From the NCBI GenBank assembly GCA_022828595.1, contig JAKGHH010000002.1, positions 38,658,222-38,722,221 of the forward strand: a stretch of 64,000 nt of DNA. Reading direction: 5' to 3'. Under the pieces are notes generated by a model, which saw only the letters and a list, made by a program, of their open reading frames with translations, made no database searches and had not been told where the DNA came from. Numbering within the stretch: the first letter of the stretch is position 1; each line of letters opens with the position of its first letter. The DNA comes from Nelumbo lutea. Taxonomy: Eukaryota > Streptophyta > Magnoliopsida > Proteales > Nelumbonaceae. Shown here piece after piece: positions 1 through 11,028 of this stretch. The translations under genes and the position numbers were made by a program.

Positions 1-1057
1 AACCATGTATCCAAAAAGGGAAAATTACCAGGGGCTGCCTTGTCTCAAAAATTTTTCTTATCTACAGAACTTAATTCTTAAAAGTTTAATGATCTATGAC
101 TAAGAACAGACTTGTTTATGAATTTCAAATGGAACCTTGTTACTTGATATATGACTAAAATTTGCAAAATTCTATTCGATAGAGAGTTTTTGTTCTTTAA
201 ATAGCAAAAATAGACAACTCTTTTTTGGGATTTTATCTGAAATACCCTCTCCATGTTCTGGGATTCAGTTCAACTTACCTTGACATTTTGATGTCTCTAG
301 AGACACCCCACCTCCTGCTAGAAAATTTTATGTACGAGTACGACATACCTATCTTTTCTCATTTGGCCATGGGTTAGCCGTTGGGTATCAGATGCGGGTG
401 AGCCGATGAATTCAGTTGGGCCTGGGCCCTAGTCCTATTATTGAGTGTTTGGCACCGATTGAAATCAGTACTGGGGTCCAGGAGGACCCAGTCCAAGAGA
501 ATGTTGGCCAACAACAATTAACTGAAAATTATGGATTGTTCTTAAAAGATTGGAAAAAAGGGCAAATTAAAAATCGTAAAAGATTTCAGTTGCTTTTATC
601 CATCCCAGAAAAGCGAGGAAGCTGATTAAGAAGGTTTGGGGCGAGAAAGAGCAAATCAGATGGTAGCCGAGCTTGGTGTGCATAATTTTATCTCCAACTA
701 ATTTAGGAACACTGTTAAAGAGCATTGGTATGATATCATGTGGTATTTTATGGTATTTTGATGCCCAAAACGATATATACTGACTTTTAATATTTTAACT
801 TTTAAACATTAAAATATATGATTAGGCAGGCCTACTGTCCACATGATATCAGAAAAGTTTACAGCCAATCAATTGGTATCTTAAAAGGGGGTTACCAATC
901 ATGTAGTGTTCATAAAAAATTCATGGGGCGCTTTGATTGATCAAACAGGATAGGGTTGAAAATGATATTCACATTGGCAAAGGTGGCAGGTTTATTCTTC
1001 CTTTTATGGGGACGAGGGAGTCAAAGAAAAACTGATATTTTCAAAATTGGAACCAAA
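1..1057. other. Intergenic, no recognised gene
   Basis: AT-rich DNA. An open frame at 416-625 (+) encodes about 69 hydrophilic residues rich in Q, K and N that I do not recognise; it could be a scrap of retroelement coding sequence. Around 840-925 there is a short stretch (a CCAATCA-type motif followed by AAATTCATGGG) resembling the arms of the inverted repeat at 14353-14535. Nothing else can be supported. Confidence 0.4.
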
Positions 1058-1269
1058 GTTTTTAAAACCGACCCAGAGAACAAATCGGTCAGGGGTCTGG
1101 TTCCTGGGTTGAATGTCCGATCGTTCGAATCGAATGGTTTGATTGTTCCTGTTCTGATAAAAAATAAAAAACGGTCAACATCATTCGAACGGTTAATCAC
1201 CTGAATCAGCAGTTTCCTAATCACCTGACTGATTCCCAGTTTTCTGGTCCACTCTGGTTTTGAAAACTA
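1058..1269 (-). repeat. Dispersed CCGG-type repeat, copy 1
   Basis: About 210 bp bounded by TTTTTAAAACCG on the left and GGTTTTGAAAAC on the right, with an A/T-rich core (a TGATAAAAAATAAAAAACGGTCAA-type block, about 1158-1181). The same architecture recurs at 2370-2620, 5122-5403, 34820-35046, 38901-39142, 45210-45510 and, interrupted, 45829-46480. Imperfect inverted ends suggest a MITE-like family, but I could not fix a target duplication. Orientation is given relative to the copy at 5122-5403. Confidence 0.6.
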
Positions 1270-1636
1270 TGATTGGAACACAAGAAGCTTTGAAGCAAGC
1301 AGTAGTCTCCGTGAAAAGATACATGGTAAGTTGTATCTAAGGAACAAGATGTAGTCTCAGAAGGGGATGAGATGAAGGACCTCTATGATTTAGGAGGTTT
1401 ACTGGGTAGCAGGAAACTGAGAAAGATGGTGGATGGTTTTCTGGGTATAGTGATTCAAGTAGGACCCAAGGGTTCTAAAGGTTTTACGGGTAGGCCGTGG
1501 GGGAGGGAGAGGTAAAAATATAGCCTCTTGTTATTGCCCTTTTGGATTAGGTTTCTGGGGGTGTTGGCAAGAGTGCAGAGTGTTGTTGGTTCTTTTGGTG
1601 TTATTGGTTTCGGATCAGACAAGGAATGGTTTTGGG

Positions 1637-2367
1637 TAGGGGTGAGCAAATGGTAGGTTTTACTTGAAACCAAAATAAAATCGACTTAGAATCGGCTTTG
1701 AACCAACCCTATCTAATCTATAATAGGGTAGGGTCTGGTTCCAAATTCTTGAAACCGATTCTCACCCAAGCCAGTTCTAGGGTCTAGGGGTTTATCCTAT
1801 TCAAACTTACCCTAGTTGGCCTTGGTGGAATTAATGCTGGTGGAACTTACCTTTGAACTGAATTTGTCTTGAAATGAACCCCATAATATTTTTAGGAATG
1901 TGAAGATTTGAACCCAAGCACTCATGGTTATAAAGGCCATGGTCTCACTTGACCATTGAGCTACTTAAATTATCTGATCATTTGTTTTCATTTTAATATT
2001 TTGATGTGTACAATAAGCCTTGTAAAAGGTAATATTTACAAAATTTAATTTTAAACCATATAATGTTAATCTACATATTAAATTACTCAATTAATCAACA
2101 ATAATAATATAAGTTTTATACTATATATTATATTATTGAAAATTAAGTTTTTAAAATTTCCTTTGAAGAGGGGGAGTAAAGAAAAAACAGGTTCCACGGG
2201 TAGACCTTGGAATCAACCTCAAAACCACCAAGGCCAGAACCAACCTTAGAACCAACGACCATCACAGGGTTGGTTCTGGTTTGAAAAACTTGGAACCAGC
2301 CTGCCCTACAGTGTAGGTTCCAGCTTCTGCCGTGGAACCGAATCAAATTGACCCTTGCTCACCCCTA
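1637..2367. mobile_element. Non-autonomous hAT-type element
   Basis: The left end TAGGGGTGAGCAAATGG and the reverse complement of the right end (TAGGGGTGAGCAAGGG) form terminal inverted repeats. They are flanked by 8-bp direct repeats GTTTTGGG (1629-1636) and GTTTTGGA (2368-2375), seven of eight matching, which is the hAT target-site length. No transposase is present. The interior carries a tRNA-derived SINE on the minus strand and an AT-rich stretch (1980-2150). Confidence 0.75.
1890..1980 (-). mobile_element. tRNA-derived SINE head
   Basis: Read on the minus strand, TAGCTCAATGG (1963-1953) matches a pol III A box and GGTTCAAATC (1914-1905) matches a B box, at a spacing like that of a tRNA gene. 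The part between does not fold as a tRNA and there is no aminoacyl stem, so this is the head of a SINE rather than a tRNA gene. It lies inside the hAT element at 1637-2367. Its 3' tail and target duplication were not resolved. Confidence 0.6.
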
Positions 2368-2369
2368 GT

Positions 2370-2620
2370 TTTGGAACTAGTTCTTGGGTTGAATGGTCCG
2401 ACCCTCTGGCTCGAATGGGTGGCTTGTTCTGATTTAAAAATAAAAAAATAAAATAAATGATTAAAATAAAAAATGACCAAAAATCATTGTCTTGGTCGAC
2501 CTATTGATGGTTTAATAGTTTTTGTCCAAAAAGTAGTTTTAGAGTGAAACAAAACCAATTGTTTGACCGGTTCCCAAGGCAACAGGTCCGACCAACGGGT
2601 CTAATCCGATTTTCAAAACC
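2370..2620 (-). repeat. Dispersed CCGG-type repeat, copy 2
   Basis: Same family and orientation as 1058-1269: an A-rich core (about 2437-2490), a CAAAAATCATTG block, a GACCGGTTCCC block, and a right end ATTTTCAAAACC. The left boundary runs into the hAT target duplication, so it is approximate. Confidence 0.55.
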
Positions 2621-3410
2621 ATGTGACTTTTTAGTATGAGAGTCCCATTGTTGTAAATTTTGTCTCTCTTTTTTTTTTTTTCTTCTTTTAACAAAGCTTT
2701 TGTTTACCTATAAAACGAAGATATGCCTATCTTCCATTAGGTTATCATTAGTTGGCCATGATGGTATATTGTTCATGCACCATTAATATTTATTTAAAAA
2801 ATAGCCTGACCGACAATATTAACTAATTTTTGTATGATAAAATACTCTAATTTCATTTTTCTTCCCTATTTTATGTTTTTCATTCAGTTAACAACTCATC
2901 AAAGGTTCGCTTCACCTTCTCGTTTGAGATAAGTTGTAAGTTTTTGTGTTCACCTCTACATCAAGAAAATGATTATGGGTATCGTAATTTAAAGGGTAGA
3001 GATCAATAAAGTGATAAATAGAGTGGTACTTTGTATCTTGTAGCTAGGGACTCTTTTAACGGAGAGTATCTGATACTGCATTCATGTACGAAAAAAAAAA
3101 GGTATGTAAGTTCAAATTAAGAAAAATGGGAGTCAACGAATCAATTGAGGTCAAGTCAATAAATAATGATCATCACCTCTTTATTCTACTTGAAATTTTG
3201 TTTCATTTTAGAATTCTTTAAGAGCTTGTGCTCTCTTGTATTAGTTTCTTGAGATGGGTAAGGTCTATGTCTAGAATCTTAATTTTTATTTGAATAAAAA
3301 TTTTTCTTTCCTTTAGAAAAAAGATTAAGAAAATTCTAGAAATGTGAGTGGGAATTTCAGATAAGAACAACTTTTTATTTTAGTGTAATTTCAACCCTTT
3401 TTATCACTTA
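2621..3410. other. Intergenic, no recognised gene
   Basis: AT-rich with short homopolymers (a T run near 2670). The only structure seen is a 30-bp segment (TTTAGTGTAATTTCAACCC and onward) at about 3380-3409 that is repeated almost exactly at about 3585-3613, on the other side of the MITE at 3411-3529. Confidence 0.5.
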
Positions 3411-3529
3411 GGCTGTGTTTAGTTTGAAGGAAAAAGTAAGGAAAGGTAGGAAATTTTTATAAGCCTTGTATAGGTTTCCCTACATTTCCCTTCCTTTTTC
3501 CTACTTTTTCCTTCAAACCAAACATAGCC
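3411..3529. mobile_element. Small MITE with TTA target duplication, copy 1
   Basis: The left end GGCTGTGTTTAGTTTGAAGG and right end CCTTCAAACCAAACATAGCC are inverted repeats. TTA lies directly on both sides (3408-3410 and 3530-3532). A 3-bp TWA duplication is typical of PIF/Harbinger (Tourist-like) MITEs. Related copies are at 7098-7231, 29061-29201 and 63351-63449. Confidence 0.75.
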
Positions 3530-3751
3530 TTATTGTTTTGCTTTTACTTGGCTTTATTATTATCACATTGAAATTCTAAGCCTTTTAGTGTAATTTCAAC
3601 CCTTTTATCACTTTTTGTTTTTAGGGTTTCACTTTGCTTGCTTGGATTTCTTATTTATTTATTTATTCATTCATTTTTAAAGAGGTAAAATAAATACAAT
3701 ATTAAAAAGGAAATATCTATGATACTGGGTCCAAAAGCACTAAAGAATGCA

Positions 3752-4700
3752 CTAAAGAAACACAAAGAAAACACAACCAAATTGGGTCCAAAAGAGGAAC
3801 CACAAAGCCCCTACATAGAATTCCACCCTTACTAAACCCATATAGGATAAAGAATGAAAAAATGACCTACAGTGAGTCATGGCAGAGGAATCATTGCCCG
3901 TGATCAACAAATCATCTACATAGACAGGACTGTAAACAATAGTACCACCTGATGAGTAAATAAAGAGAGATGTATCAGTTGGATAACCTTTGAAATCCAT
4001 TTCAAATAGAGTTACAGTCAACCGTGGATACCAAACGGGAGGAGATTGCTTGAGACCATTCAATGACTTAGGGAGCAAATAAACATGATCAGGGTGAGCA
4101 AAACCAACAAATGCTAGAGGTTAATGTATGGAAATTAAACCTCCTCTAAAGATTCCCATTAAGAAATGCATTAGAAATATTGATGAGAGAGAATGAAAAA
4201 GATTGTGGTTGGTTTAACCACAGGATTAAACATCTGCTTGACTGTCTATCCCATCATGTTTTTGGTGAAATCCTTTCACCACTAGATGGGCTTTGTAGCA
4301 ATATTCAACTGAGCCATTAGGTTGTCACTTAGTTTTACATACCCACTTATAGCCAATAACCTTCTAATTTGGAGAGGGGGGAACAAGAACCCATGTACCA
4401 TTCCATAGAAGAGCATTGAACTCTTCTTGCATAGTCAGATGCCAATGAGGACATTTGATGGCCTGTGAGAGAAGTACCTGGTTCAATGGAGTCACTTGTT
4501 AGTGCATACTTTGGAACTTGGAAGTAGTTAGAGTTTAGCCTTCCGAGTTCCATTCATTGCACGAGTGATCATATGGTAACGGTAAGGAGGAGCTATGGCC
4601 ATGGAGGGAATACTCAGTGTTAATTGTGTAGATGAAGGTGGAAGTTATTCTTATGCTTGCGTTAGAGAGCATGGTGAAGATGCATTAGCAGTGTCTAAGA
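3752..4700 (-). pseudogene. Decayed Ty1/Copia reverse-transcriptase region
   Basis: Minus-strand translation in several frames gives recognisable Copia pol pieces in order: the region before RT (PRYHMITRA-like), the WVLVPP-type segment and KWV (4.2-4.5 kb), the VKGFHQ motif, then LNGLKQSPPVWY and a YVDDLLITG catalytic box (near 3900-4078). Stops and frameshifts separate every piece. It is a fragment of one element; no LTRs were found beside it. Confidence 0.8.
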
Positions 4701-5121
4701 CATAATTGTCTGGGTCAGCGGCATTTTTAAAGTACCATGACCAATTTTTAAAGTCATAACTCAACCCTACAACTCCTTTGGATTTGGGTCAAAACCTTGT
4801 AACTTGCCAACCAGGCAACCCTGAATGACCTCCCTCTCATGAGCCCTATGTCCTTAAATGCAAGCATTAAGTGCATCATTAAAAGTATAATAAGGCAAAA
4901 TTAAAAACCTCATACGTTTTCATTGTCTCTCATAAAATTCATATATACTCTCTCTCTCACACACACATCTCCCCTCCCCATTAAATCCATAATCTCTTTT
5001 CACTCTATCTAATAAAGTAAGGGTGTTAATTAGATGGATTGGGTTAGGTTAAGGACCAACCCAAATATGAGCCCTAGATCTACATCATAAGTGCTCCTTT
5101 CTTCGGTTGTGCATAGCAGTA
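4701..5121. other. Intergenic, no recognised gene
   Basis: No coding sequence recognised. A short CT/CA-rich microsatellite lies at about 4940-4970. A segment starting AAGGGTGTTAATTAGATGG near 5020 resembles the ends of the hAT-like repeats elsewhere in the window, but its other end was not found. Confidence 0.4.
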
Positions 5122-5403
5122 TTTTCAAACCGGACCAGACCAGACGGTTGGACTGAAAAAGCTGGGAACCAGTCACCTGACTGGTTCTGTTTTACCCCTA
5201 AACTACTTTTTGGCCAAAAACTGCTGATTTGGTTAGCAAACTTTTCACCTGGTCGGTCAAATTGTCAAACCGTTGACCCAAACAGTGGTTTTTGGCCTTT
5301 TTTGTTTTTTGTTTTTTATTTTTTGTCAGGGTGGGCCAACCATTCGGAGCAGACGGTCAGACCATTTAACCCGGAAACTGGACCCAGAACGGTTTTAAAA
5401 ACC
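5122..5403 (+). repeat. Dispersed CCGG-type repeat, copy 3 (reference orientation)
   Basis: Starts ATTTTCAAACCGGACC and ends ACGGTTTTAAAAACC, so the ends are imperfect inverted repeats. The middle has GACTGGTTC, GGCCAAAAACTG and a T-rich block. The 115-codon open frame through it is chance. Confidence 0.6.
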
Positions 5404-6383
5404 TGGGTGCATAGTAGATCAAAGTTTTATATATCTCAAAGCAGGCCCATTTAAATGACCAAAATGGCCCATTCAAAACGAAGGGATTTTCCCAAGATTT
5501 ATAAATCCACCATGTCAAGTTACAGAAAAAGAATTAAAGGTTGATCACCCAAGTCTTATACAATGCAAAGTGAATCAAGTCTAGATAAACTAAACCCTTT
5601 AAGTTTTTATTTTATGATAAAATTGAACTCCAAGTGAGTTCTGTGGACACTGGAAGAGAAAATCATTCTCCTGAATAAAATAAAAAACTTAATTGTGGTT
5701 TAGTTTAACCAAAGGGACCTGTTGCATGATTGCTTGGTTCTATATTTTTTCGGTTTAACCTGGCAATTGGCTTCAAAACCAGTTGGTTTTCATAAACCAG
5801 ATTGGTAGCCAGTTCTTGTCCAACCCAGTTCAGCCGGCTGTCCGAGTCCTGTTTCTGAGACATTGACTACATGGGTTAGCTCAAAATATCCAGTCTGCAT
5901 GCTGTAATTTTAGGTTTCATCATCAACTCTGGAAGTTCATTCCAAGTGGTATTGGATGTCTTATGCAATGGGAAGACACTTACTGTGTGAAACAAGGAGT
6001 TGGGGGTGTAATATAAGAGGGTAAAAGAGCTCGTCCTTTGATTCTCTCTCTCTCTCTCTGAACCAAGTCTAACACCTGCCATATAGATGATGGCATGAGA
6101 AACCCATAGGCTCATTTTGGGTTGCCTTTTCAGCTTGGACTGTCCAAGTAAATCACCGACCCAGCAATATTGTAAAAAGTTCAACACAATTCCAAATTTG
6201 TATGTTCAAAATCATGAAAATTAAAGAAAAATAAAATAAAAATAATTACTTTATAACTATAGCCAGACATTCCTAATTTCTAAATGAAACACCACTCTTA
6301 GAGTTCCATGTGTGGAGTGTAAATTATTGAACAACGCTTATAGAATTGTCCAATTGGATTGCAAATTCAACATGATGGACTAC
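5404..6383. other. Downstream flank of the VAN3-binding-like gene
   Basis: No gene recognised. A GGTTTAACC/CCAGTT-rich segment at about 5740-5870 is distantly like the CCGG-type repeat family. A short (TC)n tract lies near 6044-6059. The 3' untranslated region of the minus-strand gene must extend into this interval, but I could not fix a poly(A) site. Confidence 0.4.
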
Positions 6384-9300
6384 TCAACTCCTGTAGAATT
6401 GGAGTTCGTATCTTCTAAATGTAGTAGAGAGCATCAGCATATGATTTATGGTCATAGCCCACATCCTGTAACAAGCATAATCATCATCCATGTCTAGCTT
6501 GATCACTCCCCTACTTGTTGTCAACCCAATAAGGTATGATGAGTCGGTATCTTCGCCGGTCGGGTCCTTATAAAGCTCAGCATGCAAGTCAAGCACAACA
6601 CCTGTAGCCAAATTAAAGATATTTATTTGGTTAGCTCCTCTGTGCAACACGACATACTGAACTTATTTGGGTGTTGCTAACACTTACTTTCTCTTGTTCT
6701 TGCAAAGGCTGTGAGAACATTGGTCTTCCTAATTTTCAGAATAACCTATCATAGAAATGTGAATATCACTGTCAAATTGGTTTCTGATCGTGTTTTTTGG
6801 ATTTGTTTCTTGTTTGGGTACTAATTAGAAACTAGTTAGATCAAAGTTCAAATACAGATGTGCACTCTTTTATACTGAGAACTGAAATTTAGTCCTTTTA
6901 AAAATGGAATGCACATGGACTGGTCCAGCAGGGTTCGCCACTCTTGGATCACTTTACCAAAGCCGTGAAAGACAGCTAACAATCTGCATATTTCCAAGTA
7001 TTATTGTCTCCATCTTTTGAGGCCAAATGGAAAATTCCAGGAAGTATCAAGAGTTGTTGGCAAAATCACTCCCACAGTTTGTTATTTGCTAGACCAAGGC
7101 TGTTTTTGGTTTGATAGAAAATGTAAGAAACAGAAAGTTGATTGAAAGTTCTTAAGGAATTGCATAAAACTTGTTAAGAACTTACTCTCTTTATGTTTCT
7201 CTCTCTTCTTTCTATCAAACCAAATATAGCCTAAATATTAAAATTCAAAGGCAAAGTTGGACCTAAATTGTCATGACTCATATTGGTCTGACCTTGATGT
7301 AGCCTGGAAACCACCACAGACATGGTTCTATTAATGGAGACTGGAGGAATCTGCAATTTTGGTGCATGGCATTGGTATGCCCATCAAATTCTGGATAAGA
7401 AAGCTGGTAAGTCTGGCAGTCTAGGTTTAGAAATGTAGGATTTGTGAATTATGTTATTGTGAGGCAAACAGAAGTAAGAATTAAAGATATAACCTTTGTT
7501 TCATTGTTGAGGGTGACTGAGACAGATCTTGACAAACACTTCCCTAACACAAACCAAAGATGAGACAGGAAGACAAAAATCCGGTCAAAACCACTTAATC
7601 AAGAGTAGTATATCTCCATCTAGAAGAAATATGAACATTTACCTTTTGAAAGCTACAGTATCTAGCTATTAGTTGAATTGACTTACCGTCGGATGATTCG
7701 ATGTTAAGCTCTAATCCCTTGGCAAGCAGACATCTACACTTTTCAAAGTCAAAGTCAATGTTACTGTTTTCTTCAATAGGGAGTATGGGTGATCTCCCAT
7801 TTATTCTGTCCCTGAGACCCGGCCTTCCCCTTAGTGTAGCAGCTCCTCTCAGTGCTTGAATATACAGAGAAGGAGTAATTAATTAGACGGCATGCAAGTC
7901 AGGTGGTCTGGGCCGGATCCAGAACTAATCCTTAGAATTAGGCTAAGGCCCAAATATGGATCAAGTACAATTTGTCCAACCCAGATCCATCATAAAATAA
8001 AATTTGATGCATTTAAGTTGGGCTTGGTCTCGGACCAGGCTCAAATTGGTCAATCAGCCCATATGCTAAATTTGACATACATACATAAGGGTTAGGCATA
8101 GGTATAACCCGAAAAATAATAAAACCCAAAATTTTTGGGCCCAGGCCTAGCCTGAAGATGTGAAATCTAAACGCATCGTTTGTAAAATTACAAATTAGGA
8201 TGGCTCGGTTTTGGGTTGGACCCACTTAAGTTTCACCCCTCGGTGACAAGGATGGTGAGCAAATTGCATAGGTGTAGGGATCACCTGCGAACAAATGACG
8301 TTCAATACTCTCCCAACATGATATCACACCGCACATCTCACCATGGGATTAGGACCCACCATAAAATGAAGACTCCGGATCTCCTACTCACTAGAACTCT
8401 ACCCACACAGCACTACCCCGTGCATTGGAAACATCTCCCCATGTATAATAACATGTAAGAGCATGAGATGCTCCTCATGTGTCCCTGCAATCTCATGTGG
8501 GTAGGAAATCGGGAATCAAAGATGTGTGGTGCTCATCGATCATGTTGGGCGGGTGTTGAAACGTCTTCTGTAAGCAGGTGATCGGGATTCAATTGCATGA
8601 GGCGAATACATTATGTTCCAACATAATGGGCCTTTACTGGACCTTGGGCTTGGGGCGAATACAAATTGTGTGGGCCTGATATGAATGGTTAGCCCTAATG
8701 GGCCTTTACCGGACCTTGGATGGTAGGCAATGGCACCCCTAGCTAAACATTATGTTCCATTCATGCAAATTTCTTATAGAGAGAGGCCAATACATGTTGC
8801 AGCTGCAGCTGTAAGTGTCAAGATATCATTGGCACTGGTACTGGTCATAGCAGAACCCATGACAGCGCTGAGCTGCTCCCTCTTGGCACCCATGGCTTCT
8901 GCGACTTGTGCGCACTGAGCTGCCACCAAAGCAGCTGCAGAAGCCATAGCTGCTTCTTTTGTTGTGCTGGGCTGGTTCTGTTTATTGTTCTCTGCAGCAA
9001 TGGCTGCCAGTGCAGCTGCCACACCGGCAACTGATATTGCTGCATGCACTTCAGCTCTCTGCAATCTATCTTCCTCCTTTCTCTTCAACCTTATCTCTTT
9101 CAACCACTTCTTCACTGAAATGTTCTTAAATGGCATAAACTTCCAATAGTCCTGCACAAAATTGATTTATTATTTCTAGTCAGTTCTCTGTATAACTCTA
9201 GCTCTTGAAAATAAAGGAGCTTCTCTTGATCTATTCAATGTTATAACTAGGACGTATTCTGGGTCGACCCATTAACCCGTTTATTTCAAATTAGGAAAAG

Positions 9301-10949
9301 TGGGTCTTTTAGTCCATCACATATTTGACTGCTGCAACTGCAAACTCGTCTAGATCCTTTTACCCTTGTTGGCAATGTGAACCCAGTATTTCTGGCTAAT
9401 CATATCCCATATCCCATTAGTTTCGGGTCGGGTTAAAATCAAACAAGTTGCAGATCATGACCAGTGGCCAAGGATCCTACAAATCCAGCGCAAAGGCCCA
9501 AAACAAACTTGGTCAGGTGGGCCCACTAGACCCAATAAAATGGGTGGGCTGTTGTTGAACTGAATTTTCAACTTTTAGATTATAATAATCCTACCACCAC
9601 ATTGACTCTGGGAGACCTAGTAGAGCTGGACACAGGACACCAGCTGCAACTTCCTTTGTATTGGTGCAGTGGTGCTCCCAAAATTGGAAACATATTCTGC
9701 GAATGTTTGGGGAAGGATGGAGGGTCTCCCTGAGCTTGAAGACTGAAGAAGCCGTGGTCGTTGTCAGGCTCTTTGGACCATAGCCACCAAAGCCCAAAGC
9801 CGCATTCCTAAATAATATGTTACGCTGACTATTCTGTCAGCAACTGATCAGAATCTAGTTCACATAAGAAGTGGGGTTGGCCTTGGCTCAGGCTAATTCA
9901 GGGCCAGGCAGATGGTACCTATCCGACTAAAGATGGACTTCGCCCAGTTGAACGCATGCGGACACAGACACTGTCTAGGACTCCATCTAGGCATCTGAAA
10001 TGATTTAATTAGAATGATGGAGAGAAATTCGAGGCTAAATCTAAGTTCTATCAAGCTCTATCTGATTATAGTCTACACAACGACGTGTTCATAATTTGGC
10101 TATTCGAAAGTGTTTCTAACCTCTGAGTGAATTAAGTTTGTCCTAAATCATCTTGTGGGACTGAAACCCAGCCGAACCAGATTTCATATTGATTTGATTC
10201 CCGAAAAGTGGCCCGTTTCATTTAAGTTTCCTAAAGCTAAATTAAGTTGAGGATTGGGTATGTTGATAATTCAAAACTAGTCGGTGGAGTCAAGAGGGGA
10301 AGATATCAGGACTCAGCAGGTGTTGTATTGTTTAATAAGATCAACAAACACCACACAGGAAACTAGAGCAGAAACATGAGCTTACCCATCTCTTTCGGAA
10401 ACATCGATCATAGTTTAGTTCTGGATGCATCGCTTGTTGAAGCCAGATCCATGACTGGGTTTTTGAAACAAATTAAAAGACAAACACATAGATCAGAACT
10501 GGTAAAACATCAATATATACCAAGAAAAAGAGAAACAGATAGAAAGTTAAATGCAGTTTCCTCTCTGTAAAAACTACTATCGGGTGATCTTGGGTGTTAT
10601 ACTGTTACCTTTACATCGTTTGGTTTCCATGGCGGCACAGACTTGAGGTCTCCTTCATCCATTTTTAAGCTCTTGTCCATGTTCTGCAAGCATGCACATG
10701 GTTAAATGCTTTTCTTCTTTTCTGTAAACTACTATCGATCGAAAATATATTAAGGTTTATACTCACCAACGATGGAGATTTAATATCATTCTCCAAGGCC
10801 TTAACCAGACTATCTTGATGAACAATTGATTGATCTTGTTCCACTGGTCGGAAGACTTGAAGTGCAGAGTTGAACCAATTTCGTGAAAGAAAATCCATAG
10901 GCTCATGGGGCACCTGAGGATCACCTGCTAGAGCAAAGTTGGAATCCAT
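6384..10949 (-). CDS. VAN3-binding protein-like (DUF828 + PH-like), 7 exons
   Basis: Exons on the minus strand: 10949-10767, 10683-10609, 10454-10386, 9151-8794, 7854-7687, 7543-7494 and 6656-6384. All introns are GT-AG, the phases agree and the joined length is 1176 nt (391 residues, stop TGA). Residues 17-25 are PMDFLSRNW, the conserved N-terminal motif. Around residues 147-164 lies HAAISVAGVAAALAAIAA, and at 223-236 the TAAAAT/SLRGAATL motif, which is split by intron 4; together these mark the DUF828 core. The PH-like region is short and ends in a LDLHAELYKD...GVIKLDMDDDY...MW segment. Known members (VAB, FORKED1) bind the ARF-GAP VAN3 on trans-Golgi/plasma-membrane structures and help PIN recycling and vein continuity. 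The role here is inferred from the family. The exon 4 donor (GTATTG) is weak, but the phase and the conserved sequence support it. An annotator could differ on exons 6-7. Confidence 0.85.
7098..7231. mobile_element. Small MITE, copy 2, in the last intron of the VAN3-binding-like gene
   Basis: Ends GGCTGTTTTTGGTTTGATAG and CTATCAAACCAAATATAGCC are inverted repeats of the same family as 3411-3529. The flanks are CAA on the left and TAA on the right, an eroded 3-bp duplication. It sits inside the 837-bp intron 7493-6657. Confidence 0.65.
7880..8230. repeat. Possible hAT-like repeat in intron 4
   Basis: A GGCC/GGGCC-rich block within intron 4 (8793-7855). Its right end TTTCACCCCT and left end AGGAGTAATTAATTAG could be weak inverted ends. 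No matching target duplication was found. Further right, TAATGGGCCTTTA followed by GGACCTTGG occurs twice (near 8622 and 8695). Confidence 0.3.
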
Positions 10950-11017
10950 GCTGTTCTGAGAATGAAAACTAGTTTGGAGATGAACTCATAATAAAGGAAA
11001 ACTGCTCACTTGTCGAG

Positions 11018-11028
11018 ATATATATAAA
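11018..11028 (-). promoter_or_regulatory. TATA box of the VAN3-binding-like gene
   Basis: On the minus strand TTTATATATAT lies about 70 bp upstream of the chosen ATG at 10949, a spacing that leaves a short 5' leader. Inferred from position and composition only. Confidence 0.45.

Noticed and set aside
1890..1980. tRNA gene
   Set aside because: Both boxes are present but the arms do not pair and there is no acceptor stem.
7280..7350. Additional exon in the last intron of the VAN3-binding-like gene (IPPVSINRTMS-like frame)
   Set aside because: It has AG and GT at its edges, but family spacing between the flanking exons leaves no gap to fill.
9591..9797. Extra exon of the VAN3-binding-like gene
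   Set aside because: Exons 3 and 4 join in phase without it, and it matches no part of the family.
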